Part shown: piece after piece, positions 1 through 13,156 of the stretch | Layout: each line of letters begins with the position of its first letter | How positions within the stretch are numbered: the stretch's first letter is position 1 | Source: Primulina eburnea | Lineage: Eukaryota; Streptophyta; Magnoliopsida; Lamiales; Gesneriaceae | DNA: 64,000 nt | Direction of reading: 5' to 3' | Assembly: GCF_022965805.1 (NCBI RefSeq) | Contig: NW_027331436.1 | Location: 62,001 to 126,000, forward strand | Position numbers and translations under genes: made by a program | Notes under the pieces: generated by a model | The model's database searches: none | Told to the model about the DNA's origin: nothing | What the model saw: only the letters and a program-made list of their open reading frames with translations

Positions 1-3000
1 TAGAATCCCTCCCCTTCTTAGTCCTAGGCAACCTCAAAATAAAGTCCATAGAAATGTCAATCCAAGTTCTTTTAAGAATAGCACGCAAAAGTGTTCCCAA
101 AGTTCTATTTACAACTTTAGTTTGTCCATCCGTTTGAGGATGACAAGTAGTAGATTACAACAATATGGAGCAAAGTTTAGCCCATAAAGTAATCCAAAAA
201 TAGAATCCCTCCCCTTCTTAGTCCTAGGCAACCCCAAATTAAAGTCCATAGAAATGTCAATCCAAGTTCTTTTTAAGAATAGCACGCAAAAGTGTTCTCA
301 AAGTTCTATTTACAACTTCAGTTTGTCCATCCGTTTGAGGATGACAAGTAGTAGATTACAACAATATTGAGCAAAGTTTAGCCCATATAAGTTCTATTGA
401 CAACTTCAGTTTGTCTATCCGTTTGAGGATGACAAGTAGTAGATTACAACAATATTGAGCAAAGTTTAGCCCATAAAGTAATCCAAAAATAGAATCCCTC
501 CACTTCTTAGTCCTAGGCAACCCCAAAATAAAGTCCATAGAAATGTCAATCCAAGTTCTTTTTAAGAATAGCACGCAAAAGTGTTCCCAAAGTTCTATTT
601 ACAACTTCAGTTTGTCCATCCGTTTGAGGATGACAAGTAGTAGATTACAACAATATTGAGCAAAGTTTAGCCCATAAAGTAATCCAAAAATAGAATCCCT
701 CCCCTTCTTAGTCCTAGGCAACCCCAAAATAAAGTCCATAGAAATGTCAATCCAAGTTCTTATTAAGAATAGCACGCAAAAGTGTTCCCAAAGTTCTATT
801 TACAACTTCAGTTTGTCCATCCGTTTGAGGATGACAAGTAGTAGATTACAACAATATTGAGCAAAGTTTAGCCCATAAAGTAATCCAAAAATAGAATCCC
901 TCCCCTTCTTAGTCCTAGGCAACCCCAAAATAAAGTCCATAGAAATGTCAATCCAAGTTCTTTTTAAGAATAGCACGCAAATATTGAGCAAAGATCTATT
1001 TTCAACTTCAGTTTGTCCATCCGTTTGAGGATGACAAGTAGTAGATTACAACAATATGGAGCAAAGTTTAGCCCATAAAGTAATCCAAAAATAGAATCCC
1101 TCCCTTTCTTAGTCCTAGGCAACCCCAAAATAAAGTCCATAGAAATGTCAATCCAAGTTCTTTTAAGAATAGCACGCACAAGTGTTCCCATAGTTCTATT
1201 TACAACTTCAGTTTGTCCATCCGTTTGGGGATGACAAGTAGTAGATTACAACAATATTGAGCAAAGTTTAGCCCATATAAGTTCTATTGACAACTTCAGT
1301 TTGTCCATCCGTTTGAGGATGACAAATAGTAGATTACAACAATATTGAGCAAAGTTTAGCCCATAAAGTAATCCAAAAATAGAATCCCTCCCCTTCTTAG
1401 TCCTAGGCAACCCCAAAATAAAGTCCATAGAAATGCAATCCAAGTTCTTTTAAGAATAGCACGCACAAGTGTTCCCAAAATTCTATTTACAACTTCAGTT
1501 TGTCCATCCGTTTGGGGATGACAAGTAGTAGATTACAACAATATTGAGCAAAGTTTAGCCCATATAAGTTCTATTGACAACTTCAGTTTGTCCATCCGTT
1601 TGAGGATGACAAGTAGTAGATTACAACAATATGGAGCAAAGTTTAGCCCATAAAGTAATCCAAAAATAGAATCCCTCCCCTTCTTAGTCCTAGGCAACCG
1701 CAAAATAAAGTGCATAGAAATGTCAATCCAAGTTCTTTTTAAGAATAGCACGCAAAAGTGTTCTCAAAGTTCTATTTACAACTTCAGTTTGTCCATCCGT
1801 TTGAGGATGACAAGTAGTAGATTACAACAATATTGAGCAAAGTTTAGCCCATAAAGTAATCCAAAAATAGAATCCCTCCCCTTCTTAGTCCTAGGCAACC
1901 CCAAAATAAAGTCCATAGAAATGTCAATCCAAGTTCTTTTTAAGAATAGCACGCAAATATTGAGCAAAGTTCTATTTTCAACTTCAGTTTGTCCATCCGT
2001 TTGAGGATGACAAGTAGTAGATTACAACAATATGGAGCAAAGTTTAGCCCATAAAGTAATCCAAAAATAGAATCCCTCTCCTTCTTATTCCTAGGCAACC
2101 CCAAAATAAAGTCCATAGAAATGTCAATCCAAGTTCTTTTAAGAATAGCACGCACAAGTGTTCCCAAAGTTCTATTTACAACTTCAGTTTGTCCATCCGT
2201 TTGGGGATGACAAGTAGTAGATTACAACAATATTGAGCAAAGTTTAGCCCATATAAGTTCTATTGACAACTTCAGTTTGTCCATCCGTTTGAGGATGACA
2301 AATAGTAGATTACAACAATATTGAGCAAAGTTTAGCCCATAAAGTAATCCAAAAATAGAATCCCTCCCCTTCTTAGTCCTAGGCAACCCCAAAATAAAGT
2401 CCATAGAAATGTCAATCCAAGTTCTTTTTAATAATAGCACGCAAAAGTGTTCTCAAAGTTCTATTTACAACTTCAGTTTGTCCATCCGTTTGAGGATGAC
2501 AAGTAGTAGATTACAACAATATTGAGCAAAGTTTAGCCCATAAAGTAATCCAAAAATAGAATCCCTCCCCTTCTTAGTCCTAGGCAACCCCAAAATAAAG
2601 TCCATAGAAATGTCAATCCAAGTTCTTTTTAAGAATAGCACGCAAAAGTGTTCCCAAAGTTCTATTTACAACTTCAGTTTGTCCATCCGTTTGAGGATGA
2701 CAAGTAGTAGATTACAACAATATTGAGCAAAGTTTAGCCCATAAAGTAATCCAAAAATAGAATCCCTCACCTTCTTAGTCCTAGGCAACCCCAAAATAAA
2801 GTCCATAGAAATGTCAATCCAAGTTCTTTTAAGAATAGCACGCAAAAGTGTTCCCAAAGTTCTATTTACAACTTCAGTTTGTCCATCCGTTTGGGGATGA
2901 CAAGTAGTAGATTACAACAATACTGAGCAAAGTTTAGCCCATATAAGTTCTATTGACAACTTCAGTTTGTCCATCCGTTTGAGGATGACAAATAGTGGAT

Positions 3001-4125
3001 TACAACAATATTGAGCAAAGTTTAGCCCATAAAGTAATCCAAAAATAGAATCCCTCCCTTTCTTAGTCTTAGGCAACCCCAAAATAAAGTCCATAGAAAT
3101 GTCAATCCAAGTTCTTTTTAAGAATAGCACGCAAAAGTGTTCTCAAAGTTCTATTTACAACTTCAGTTTGTCCATCCGTTTGAGGATGACAAGTAGTAGA
3201 TTACAACAATATTGAGCAAAGTTTAGCCCATAAAGTAATCCAAAAATAGAATCCCTCCCCTTCTTAGTCCTAGGCAACACCAAAATAAAGTCCATAGAAA
3301 TGTCAATCCAAGTTCTTTTTAAGAATAGCACGCAAATATTGAGCAAAGTTCTATTTTCAACTTCAGTTTGTCCATCCGTTTGAGGATGACAAGTAGTAGA
3401 TTACAACAATATGGAGCAAAGTTTAGCCCATAAAGTAATCCAAAAATAGAATCCCTCCCCTTCTTAGTCCTAGGCAACCCCAAAATAAAGTCCATAGAAA
3501 TGTCAATCCAAGTTCTTTTTAAGAATAGCACGCAAATATTGAGCAAAGTTCTATTTTCAACTTCAGTTTGTCCAACCGTTTGAGGATGACAAGTAGTAGA
3601 TTACAACAATATGGAGCAAAGTTTAGCCCATAAAGTAATCCAAAAATAGAATCCCTCTCCTTCTTAGTCCTAGGCAACCCCAAAATAAAGTCCATAGAAA
3701 TGTCAATCCAAGTTCTTTTAAGAATAGCACGCACAAGTGTTCCCAAAGTTCTATTTACAACTTCAGTTTGTCCATCCGTTTGGGGATGACAAGTAGTAGA
3801 TTACAACAATATTGAGCAAAGTTTAGCCCATATAAGTTCTATTGACAACTTCAGTTTGTCCATCCGTTTGAGGATGACAAATAGTAGATTACAACAATAT
3901 TGAGCAAAGTTTAGCCCATAAAGTAATCCAAAAATAGAATCCCTCCCCTCTTAGTCCTAGGCAACCCTCCATAGAAATGTCAATCCAAGTTCTTTTTAAT
4001 AATAGCACGCAAAAGTGTTCTCAAAGTTCTATTTACAACTTCAGTTTGTCCATCCGTTTGAGGATGACAAGTAGTAGATTACAACAATATTGAGCAAAGT
4101 TTAGCCCATAAAGTAATCCAAAAAT
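1..4125 (-). repeat. Higher-order block, copy 1 (~4 kb, about 20 units)
   Basis: This block aligns with 4,126-8,145 through matching private variants. Bases 1 to about 575 match at offset 4,125 (for example TCTATCC at 414 and 4,539). About 780 to 4,220 match at offset 3,924-3,925. The 201-bp change in offset means copy 1 has one extra monomer near 575-780. Shared oddities include CATATAAGTTCTATTGAC partial subunits, AATATTGAGCAAAG patches and the gapped GCAACCCTCCATAG unit. Copy 1 may begin before the window. Confidence 0.88.
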
Positions 4126-7100
4126 AGAATCCCTCCCCTTCTTAGTCCTAGGCAACCCCAAAATAAAGTCCATAGAAATGTCAATCCAAGTTCTTTTTAA
4201 GAATAGCACGCAAAAGTGTTCCCAAAGTTCTATTTACAACTTCAGTTTGTCCATCCGTTTGAGGATGACAAGTAGTAGATTACAACAATATGGAGCAAAG
4301 TTTAGCCCATAAAGTAATCCAAAAATAGAATCCCTCCCCTTCTTAGTCCTAGGCAACCCCAAAATAAAGTCCATAGAAATGTCAATCCAAGTTCTTTTTA
4401 AGAATAGCACGCAAAAGTGTTCTCAAAGTTCTATTTACAACTTCAGTTTGTCCATCCGTTTGAGGATGACAAGTAGTAGATTACAACAATATTGAGCAAA
4501 GTTTAGCCCATATAAGTTCTATTGACAACTTCAGTTTGTCTATCCGTTTGAGGATGACAAGTAGTAGATTACAACAATATTGAGCAAAGTTTAGCCCATA
4601 AAGTAATCCAAAAATAGAATCCCTCCCCTTCTTAGTCCTAGGCAACCGCAAAATAAAGTGCATAGAAATGTCAATCCAAGTTCTTTTTAAGAATAGCACG
4701 CAAAAGTGTTCTCAAAGTTCTATTTACAACTTCAGTTTGTCCATCCGTTTGAGGATGACAAGTAGTAGATTACAACAATATTGAGCAAAGTTTAGCCCAT
4801 AAAGTAATCCAAAAATAGAATCCCTCCCCTTCTTAGTCCTAGGCAACCCCAAAATAAAATCCATAGAAATGTCAATCCAAGTTCTTTTTAAGAATAGCAC
4901 GCAAATATTGAGCAAAGATCTATTTTCAACTTCAGTTTGTCCATCCGTTTGAGGATGACAAGTAGTAGATTACAACAATATGGAGCAAAGTTTAGCCCAT
5001 AAAGTAATCCAAAAATAGAATCCCTCCCCTTCTTAGTCCTAGGCAACCCCAAAATAAAGTCCATAGAAATGTCAATCCAAGTTCTTTTAAGAATAGCACG
5101 CACAAGTGTTCCCATAGTTCTATTTACAACTTCAGTTTGTCCATCCGTTTGGGGATGACAAGTAGTAGATTACAACAATATTGAGCAAAGTTTAGCCCAT
5201 ATAAGTTCTATTGACAACTTCAGTTTGTCCATCCGTTTGAGGATGACAAATAGTAGATTACAACAATATTGAGCAAAGTTTAGCCCATAAAGTAATCCAA
5301 AAATAGAATCCCTCCCCTTCTTAGTCCTAGGCAACCCCAAAATAAAGTCCATAGAAATGCAATCCAAGTTCTTTTAAGAATAGCACGCACAAGTGTTCCC
5401 AAAATTCTATTTACAACTTCAGTTTGTCCATCCGTTTGGGGATGACAAGTAGTAGATTACAACAATATTGAGCAAAGTTTAGCCCATATAAGTTCTATTG
5501 ACAACTTCAGTTTGTCCATCCGTTTGAGGATGACAAGTAGTAGATTACAACAATATGGAGCAAAGTTTAGCCCATAAAGTAATCCAAAAATAGAATCCCT
5601 CCCCTTCTTAGTCCTAGGCAACCGCAAAATAAAGTGCATAGAAATGTCAATCCAAGTTCTTTTTAAGAATAGCACGCAAAAGTGTTCTCAAAGTTCTATT
5701 TACAACTTCAGTTTGTCCATCCGTTTGAGGATGACAAGTAGTAGATTACAACAATATTGAGCAAAGTTTAGCCCATAAAGTAATCCAAAAATAGAATCCC
5801 TCCCCTTCTTAGTCCTAGGCAACCCCAAAATAAAGTCCATAGAAATGTCAATCCAAGTTCTTTTTAAGAATAGCACGCAAATATTGAGCAAAGTTCTATT
5901 TTCAACTTCAGTTTGTCCATCCGTTTGAGGATGACAAGTAGTAGATTACAACAATATGGAGCAAAGTTTAGCCCATAAAGTAATCCAAAAATAGAATCCC
6001 TCTCCTTCTTAGTCCTAGGCAACCCCAAAATAAAGTCCATAGAAATGTCAATCCAAGTTCTTTTAAGAATTAGCACGCACAAGTGTTCCCAAAGTTCTAT
6101 TTACAACTTCAGTTTGTCCATCCGTTTGGGGATGACAAGTAGTAGATTACAACAATATTGAGCAAAGTTTAGCCCATATAAGTTCTATTGACAACTTCAG
6201 TTTGTCCATCCGTTTGAGGATGACAAATAGTAGATTACAACAATATTGAGCAAAGTTTAGCCCATAAAGTAATCCAAAAATAGAATCCCTCCCCTTCTTA
6301 GTCCTAGGCAACCCCAAAATAAAGTCCATAGAAATGTCAATCCAAGTTCTTTTTAATAATAGCACGCAAAAGTGTTCTCAAAGTTCTATTTACAACTTCA
6401 GTTTGTCCATCCGTTTGAGGATGACAAGTAGTAGATTACAACAATATTGAGCAAAGTTTAGCCCATAAAGTAATCCAAAAATAGAATCCCTCCCCTTCTT
6501 AGTCCTAGGCAACCCCAAAATAAAGTCCATAGAAATGTCAATCCAAGTTCTTTTTAAGAATAGCACGCAAAAGTGTTCCCAAAGTTCTATTTACAACTTC
6601 AGTTTGTCCATCCGTTTGAGGATGACAAGTAGTAGATTACAACAATATTGAGCAAAGTTTAGTCCATAAAGTAATCCAAAAATAGAATCCCTCACCTTCT
6701 TAGTCCTAGGCAACCCCAAAATAAAGTCCATAGAAATGTCAATCCAAGTTCTTTTAAGAATAGCACGCAAAAGTGTTCCCAAAGTTCTATTTACAACTTC
6801 AGTTTGTCCATCCGTTTGGGGATGACAAGTAGTAGATTACAACAATACTGAGCAAAGTTTAGCCCATATAAGTTCTATTGACAACTTCAGTTTGTCCATC
6901 CGTTTGAGGATGACAAATAGTGGATTACAACAATATTGAGCAAAGTTTAGCCCATAAAGTAATCCAAAAATAGAATCCCTCCCTTCTTAGTCCTAGGCAA
7001 CCCCAAAATAAAGTCCATAGAAATGTCAATCCAAGTTCTTTTTAAGAATAGCACGCAAAAGTGTTCTCAAAGTTCTATTTACAACTTCAGTTTGTCCATC

Positions 7101-8145
7101 CGTTTGAGGATGACAAGTAGTAGATTACAACAATATTGAGCAAAGTTTAGCCCATAAAGTAATCCAAAAATAGAATCCCTCCCCTTCTTAGTCCTAGGCA
7201 ACACCAAAATAAAGTCCATAGAAATGTCAATCCAAGTTCTTTTTAAGAATAGCACGCAAATATTGAGCAAAGTTCTATTTTCAACTTCAGTTTGTCCATC
7301 CGTTTGAGGATGACAAGTAGTAGATTACAACAATATGGAGCAAAGTTTAGCCCATAAAGTAATCCAAAAATAGAATCCCTCCCCTTCTTAGTCCTAGGCA
7401 ACCCCAAAATAAAGTCCATAGAAATGTCAATCCAAGTTCTTTTTAAGAATAGCACGCAAATATTGAGCAAAGTTCTATTTTCAACTTCAGTTTGTCCAAC
7501 CGTTTGAGGATGACAAGTAGTAGATTACAACAATATGGAGCAAAGTTTAGCCCATAAAGTAATCCAAAAATAGAATCCCTCTCCTTCTTAGTCCTAGGCA
7601 ACCCCAAAATAAAGTCCATAGAAATGTCAATCCAAGTTCTTTTAAGAATAGCACGCACAAGTGTTCCCAAAGTTCTATTTACAACTTCAGTTTGTCCATC
7701 CGTTTGGGGATGACAAGTAGTAGATTACAACAATATTGAGCAAAGTTTAGCCCATATAAGTTCTATTGACAACTTCAGTTTGTCCATCCGTTTGAGGATG
7801 ACAAATAGTAGATTACAACAATATTGAGCAAAGTTTAGCCCATAAAGTAATCCAAAAATAGAATCCCTCCCCTTCTTAGTCCTAGGCAACCCTCCATAGA
7901 AATGTCAATCCAAGTTCTTTTTAATAATAGCACGCAAAAGTGTTCTCAAAGTTCTATTTACAACTTCAGTTTGTCCATCCGTTTGAGGATGACAAGTAGT
8001 AGATTACAACAATATTGAGCAAAGTTTAGCCCATAAAGTAATCCAAAAATAGAATCCCTCCCCTTCTTAGTCCTAGGCAACCCCAAAATAAAGTCCATAG
8101 AAATGTCAATCCAAGTTCTTTTTAAGAATAGCACGCAAAAGTGTT
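4126..8145 (-). repeat. Higher-order block, copy 2 (~4 kb)
   Basis: Second tandem copy of the preceding block. Unit order and private variants repeat unit for unit; open-frame boundaries at 4,724, 4,888, 5,170, 5,457, 5,700, 5,864, 7,079, 7,243 and 7,443 sit 3,924 bp (plus or minus 1) after those at 800, 964, 1,246, 1,533, 1,776, 1,940, 3,155, 3,319 and 3,519. Differences between copies are a few point changes and single-base indels, for example an extra base near 6,070, which indicates a recent duplication. Confidence 0.88.
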
Positions 8146-9400
8146 CCAAAGTTCTATTTACAACTTCAGTTTGTCCATCCGTTTGAGGATGACAAGTAGT
8201 AGATTACAACAATATTGAGCAAAGTTTAGCCCATAAAGTAATCCAAAAATAGAATCCCTCACCTTCTTAGTCCTAGGCAACCCCAAAATAAAGTCCATAG
8301 AAATGTCAGTCCAAGTTCTTTTAAGAATAGCACGCACAAGTGTTCCCAAAGTTCTATTTACAACTTCAGTTTGTCCATCCGTTTGAGGATGACAAGTAGT
8401 AGATTACAACAATATGGAGCAAAGTTTAGCCCATAAAGTAATCCAAAAATAGAATCCCTCCCCTTCTTTGTCCTAGGCAACCCCAAAATATAGTCCATAG
8501 AAATGTCAATCCAAGTTCTTTTAAGAATAGCACGCACAAGTGTTCCCAAAGTTCTATTTACAACTTCAGTTTGTCCATCCGTTTGGGGATGACAAGTAGT
8601 AGATTACAACAATATTGAGCAAAGTTTAGCCCATATAAGTTCTATTGACAACTTCAGTTTGTCAATCCGTTTGAGGATGACAAGTAGTAGATTACAACAA
8701 TATGGAGCAAAGTTTAGCCCATAAAGTAATCCAAAAATAGAATCCCTCCCCTTCTTAGTCCTAGGCAACCCCAACATATAGTCCATAGAAATGTCAATCC
8801 AAGTTCTTTTTAAGAATAGCACGCAAAAGTGTTCCCAAAGTTCTATTTACAACTTCAGTTTGTCCATCTGTTTGAGGATGACAAGTAGTAGATTACAACA
8901 ATATTGAGCAAAGTTTAGCCATAAAGTAATCCAAAAATAGAATCCCTCCTCTTCTTAGTCCTAGGCTACCCCAAAATAAAGTCCTTAGAAATGTCAATCC
9001 AAGTTCTTTTTAAGAATAGCACGCAAAAGTGTTCCCAAAGTTCTATTTACAACTTCAGTTTGTCCATCCGTTTGAGGATGACAAGTAGTAGATTACAACA
9101 ATATTGAGCAAAGTTTAGCCCATAAAGTAATCCAAAAATAGAATCCCTCACCTTCTTAGTCCTAGGCAACCCCAAAATAAAGTCAATAGAAATGTCAGTC
9201 CAAGTTCTTTTAAGAATAGCACGCAAAAGTGTTCCCAAAGTTCTATTTACAACTTCAGTTTGTCCATCCGTTTGAGGATGACAAGTAGTAGATTACAACA
9301 ATATGGAGCAAAGTTTAGCCCATAAAGTAATCCAAAAATAGAATCCCTCCCCTTCTTAGTCCTAGGCAACCCCAAAATAAAGTCCATAGAAATGTCAATC
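7270..9400 (-). repeat. 2.1-kb segment duplicated 2,569 bp downstream, copy 1
   Basis: Unit boundaries at 7,958, 8,158, 8,358, 8,604 and 9,047 recur at 10,527, 10,727, 10,927, 11,173 and 11,618, offset 2,569-2,571. Private variants correspond: GTCCAACCG at 7,495 and 10,064, GCAACCCTCCATAG near 7,886 and 10,455, and CTCACCTTC with GTCAGTCC in the units starting 8,158 and 10,727. The left part overlaps the end of higher-order copy 2. Borders are approximate because flanking monomers are nearly identical. Confidence 0.8.
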
Positions 9401-9838
9401 CAAGTTCTTTTAAGAATAGCACGCAAAAGTGTTCCCAAAGTTCTATTTACAACTTCAGTTTGTCCATCCGTTTGAGGATGACAAGTAGTAGATTACAACA
9501 ATATTGAGCAAAGTTTAGCCCATAAAGTAATCCAAAAATAGAATCCCTCCCCTTCTTAGTCCTAGGCAACCCCAAAATAAAGTCCATAGAAATGTCAATC
9601 CAAGTTCTTTTTAAGAATAGCACGCAAAAGTGTTCCCAAAGTTCTATTTACAACTTCAGTTTGTCCATCCGTTTGAGGATGACAAGTAGTAGATTACAAC
9701 AATATTGAGCAAAGTTTAGCCCATAAAGTAATCCAAAAATAGAATCCCTCCCCTTCTTAGTCCTAGGCAACCCCAAAATAAAGTCCATAGAAATGTCAAT
9801 CCAAGTTCTTTTTAAGAATAGCACGCAAAAGTGTTCCC

Positions 9839-11970
9839 AAAGTTCTATTTACAACTTCAGTTTGTCCATCCGTTTGAGGATGACAAGTAGTAGATTACAA
9901 CAATATGGAGCAAAGTTTAGCCCATAAAGTAATCCAAAAATAGAATCCCTCCCCTTCTTAGTCCTAGGCAACCCCAAAATAAAGTCCATAGAAATGTCAA
10001 TCCAAGTTCTTTTAAGAATAGCACGCAAATATTGAGCAAAGTTCTATTTACAACTTCAGTTTGTCCAACCGTTTGAGGATGACAAGTAGTAGATTACAAC
10101 AATATGGAGCAAAGTTTAGCCCATAAAGTAATCCAAAAATAGAATCCCTCTCCTTCTTAGTCCTAGGCAACCCCAAAATAAAGTCCATAGAAATGTCAAT
10201 CCAAGTTCTTTTAAGAATAGCACGCACAAGTGTTCCCAAAGTTCTATTTACAACTTCAGTTTGTCCATCCGTTTGGGGATGACAAGTAGTAGATTACAAC
10301 AATATTGAGCAAAGTTTAGCCCATATAAGTTCTATTGACAACTTCAGTTTGTCCATCCGTTTGAGGATGACAAATAGTAGATTACAACAATATTGAGCAA
10401 AGTTTAGCCCATAAAGTAATCCAAAAATAGAATCCCTCCCCTTCTTAGTCCTAGGCAACCCTCCATAGAAATGTCAATCCAAGTTCTTTTTAATAATAGC
10501 ACGCAAAAGTGTTCTCAAAGTTCTATTTACAACTTCAGTTTGTCCATCCGTTTGAGGATGACAAGTAGTAGATTACAACAATATTGAGCAAAGTTTAGCC
10601 CATAAAGTAATCCAAAAATAGAATCCCTCCCCTTCTTAGTCCTAGGCAACCCCAAAATAAAGTCCATAGAAATGTCAATCCAAGTTCTTTTTAAGAATAG
10701 CACGCAAAAGTGTTCCAAAGTTCTATTTACAACTTCAGTTTGTCCATCCGTTTGAGGATGACAAGTAGTAGATTACAACAATATTGAGCAAAGTTTAGCC
10801 CATAAAGTAATCCAAAAATAGAATCCCTCACCTTCTTAGTCCTAGGCAACCCCAAAATAAAGTCCATAGAAATGTCAGTCCAAGTTCTTTTAAGAATAGC
10901 ACGCAAAAGTGTTCCCAAAGTTCTATTTACAACTTCAGTTTGTCCATCCGTTTGAGGATGACAAGTAGTAGATTACAACAATATGGAGCAAAGTTTAGCC
11001 CATAAAGTAATCCAAAAATAGAATCCCTCCCCTTCTTAGTCCTAGGCAACCCCAAAATAAAGTCCATAGAAATGTCAATCCAAGTTCTTTTAAGAATAGC
11101 ACGCACAAGTGTTCCCAAAGTTCTATTTACAACTTCAGTTTGTCCATCCGTTTGGGGATGACAAGTAGTAGATTACAACAATATTGAGCAAAGTTTAGCC
11201 CATATAAGTTCTATTGACAACTTCAGTTTGTCCATCCGTTTGAGGATGACAAGTAGTAGATTACAACAATATGGAGCAAAGTTTAGCCCATAAAGTAATC
11301 CAAAAATAGAATCCCTCCCCTTCTTAGTCCTAGGCAACCCCAACATATAAGTCCATAGAAATGTCAATCCAAGTTCTTTTTAAGAATAGCACGCAAAAGT
11401 GTTCCCAAAGTTCTATTTACAACTTCAGTTTGTCCATCCGTTTGAGGATGACAAGTAGTAGATTACAACAATATTGAGCAAAGTTTAGCCCATAAAGTAA
11501 TCCAAAAATAGAATCCCTCCCCTTCTTAGTCCTAGGCAACCCCAAAATAAAGTCCATAGAAATGTCAATCCAAGTTCTTTTTAAGAATAGCACGCAAAAG
11601 TGTTCCCAAAGTTCTATTTACAACTTCAGTTTGTCCATCCGTTTGAGGATGACAAGTAGTAGATTACAACAATATTGAGCAAAGTTTAGCCCATAAAGTA
11701 ATCCAAAAATAGAATCCCTCACCTTCTTAGTCCTAGGCAACCCCAAAATAAAGTCAATAGAAATGTCAGTCCAAGTTCTTTTAAGAATAGCACGCAAAAG
11801 TGTTCCCAAAGTTCTATTTACAACTTCAGTTTGTCCATCCGTTTGAGGATGACAAGTAGTAGATTACAACAATATGGAGCAAAGTTTAGCCCATAAAGTA
11901 ATCCAAAAATAGAATCCCTCCCCTTCTTAGTCCTAGGCAACCCCAAAATAAAGTCCATAGAAATGTCAAT
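9839..11970 (-). repeat. 2.1-kb duplicated segment, copy 2
   Basis: Matches 7,270-9,400 at offset 2,569-2,571. Differences from copy 1 include TTTACAAC instead of TTTTCAAC near 10,050 and one extra base near 11,348. Between the two copies, 9,400-9,839 holds about two ordinary monomers. Confidence 0.8.
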
Positions 11971-12600
11971 CCAAGTTCTTTTTAAGAATAGCACGCAAAA
12001 GTGTTCCCAAAGTTCTATTTACAACTTCAGTTTGTCCATCCGTTTGAGGATGACAAGTAGTAGATTACAACAATATTGAGCAAAGTTTAGCCCATAAAGT
12101 AATCCAAAAATAGAATCCCTCCCCTTCTTAGTCCTAGGCAACCCCAAAATAAAGTCCATAGAAATGTCAATCCAAGTTCTTTTTAAGAATAGCACGCAAA
12201 AGTGTTCCCAAAGTTCTATTTACAACTTCAGTTTGTCCATCCGTTTGAGGATGACAAGTAGTAGATTACAACAATATTGAGCAAAGTTTAGCCCATAAAG
12301 TAATCCAAAAATAGAATCCCTCCCCTTCTTAGTCCTAGGCAACCCCAAAATAAAGTCCATAGAAATGTCAATCCAAGTTCTTTTAAGAATAGCACGCAAA
12401 AGTGTTCCCAAAGTTCTATTTACAACTTCAGTTTGTCCATCCGTTTGAGGATGACAAGTAGTAGATTACAACAATATGGAGCAAAGTTTAGCCCATAAAG
12501 TAATCCAAAAATAGAATCCCTCCCCTTCTTAGTCCTAGGCAACCCCAAAATAAAGTCCATAGAAATGTCAATCCAAGTTCTTTTAAGAATAGCACGCAAA
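11971..12600 (-). repeat. Ordinary monomers between the duplicated block and a noisy patch
   Basis: About three regular units on the minus strand, with Asp in ISMDF and both four-A and five-A forms. Nothing besides satellite is present. Confidence 0.85.
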
Positions 12601-13156
12601 AGTGTTCCAAAGTTCTATTTACAACTTCAGTTTGTCCATCCGTTTTTGAGGATGACAAGTAGTAGATTACAACAATATGGAGCAAAGTTTAGCCCATAAA
12701 GTAATCCAAAAATAGAATCCCTCCCCTTCTTAGTCCCTAGGCAACCCCAAAATAAAGTCCATAGAAATGTCAATCCAAGTCTTTTTAAGAATAGCACGCA
12801 AAAGTGTTCCCAAAGTTCTATTACAACATTCAGTTTGTCCATCCGTTTGGGGATGACAAGTAGTAGATTACAACAATATGAGCAAAGTTTTAGCCCATAT
12901 AAGTTCTATTGACAACTTCAGTTTGTCCATCCGTTTGAGGCTGACAAATAGTAGATTACAACAAATTGAGCATAAGTTTAGCCCATAAAGGTAATCCAAA
13001 AATAGAATCCCTCCGTCTTAGTCCTAGGCAACCCCAAAATAAAGTCCATAGAAATGTCAATCCAAGTTCTTTTAAGAATAGCACGCAAAGTGTTCTCAAA
13101 GTTCTATTTACAACTTCAGTTTGTCCATCCGTTTGAGGATGGACAAGTAGTAGATT
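12600..13156 (-). repeat. Damaged satellite units rich in single-base indels
   Basis: Units here have many one-base gains and losses: extra T's in CCGTTTTTGAGG (near 12,642), TAGTCCCTAGG (near 12,731), AAATTGAGCATAAG (near 12,963), AAAGGTAATCC (near 12,987) and GATGGACAAG (near 13,139). The 88-bp partial subunit (CATATAAGTTCTATTGAC) occurs at about 12,896. The pattern suits unpolished long-read sequence at least as well as biological decay. Confidence 0.75.
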
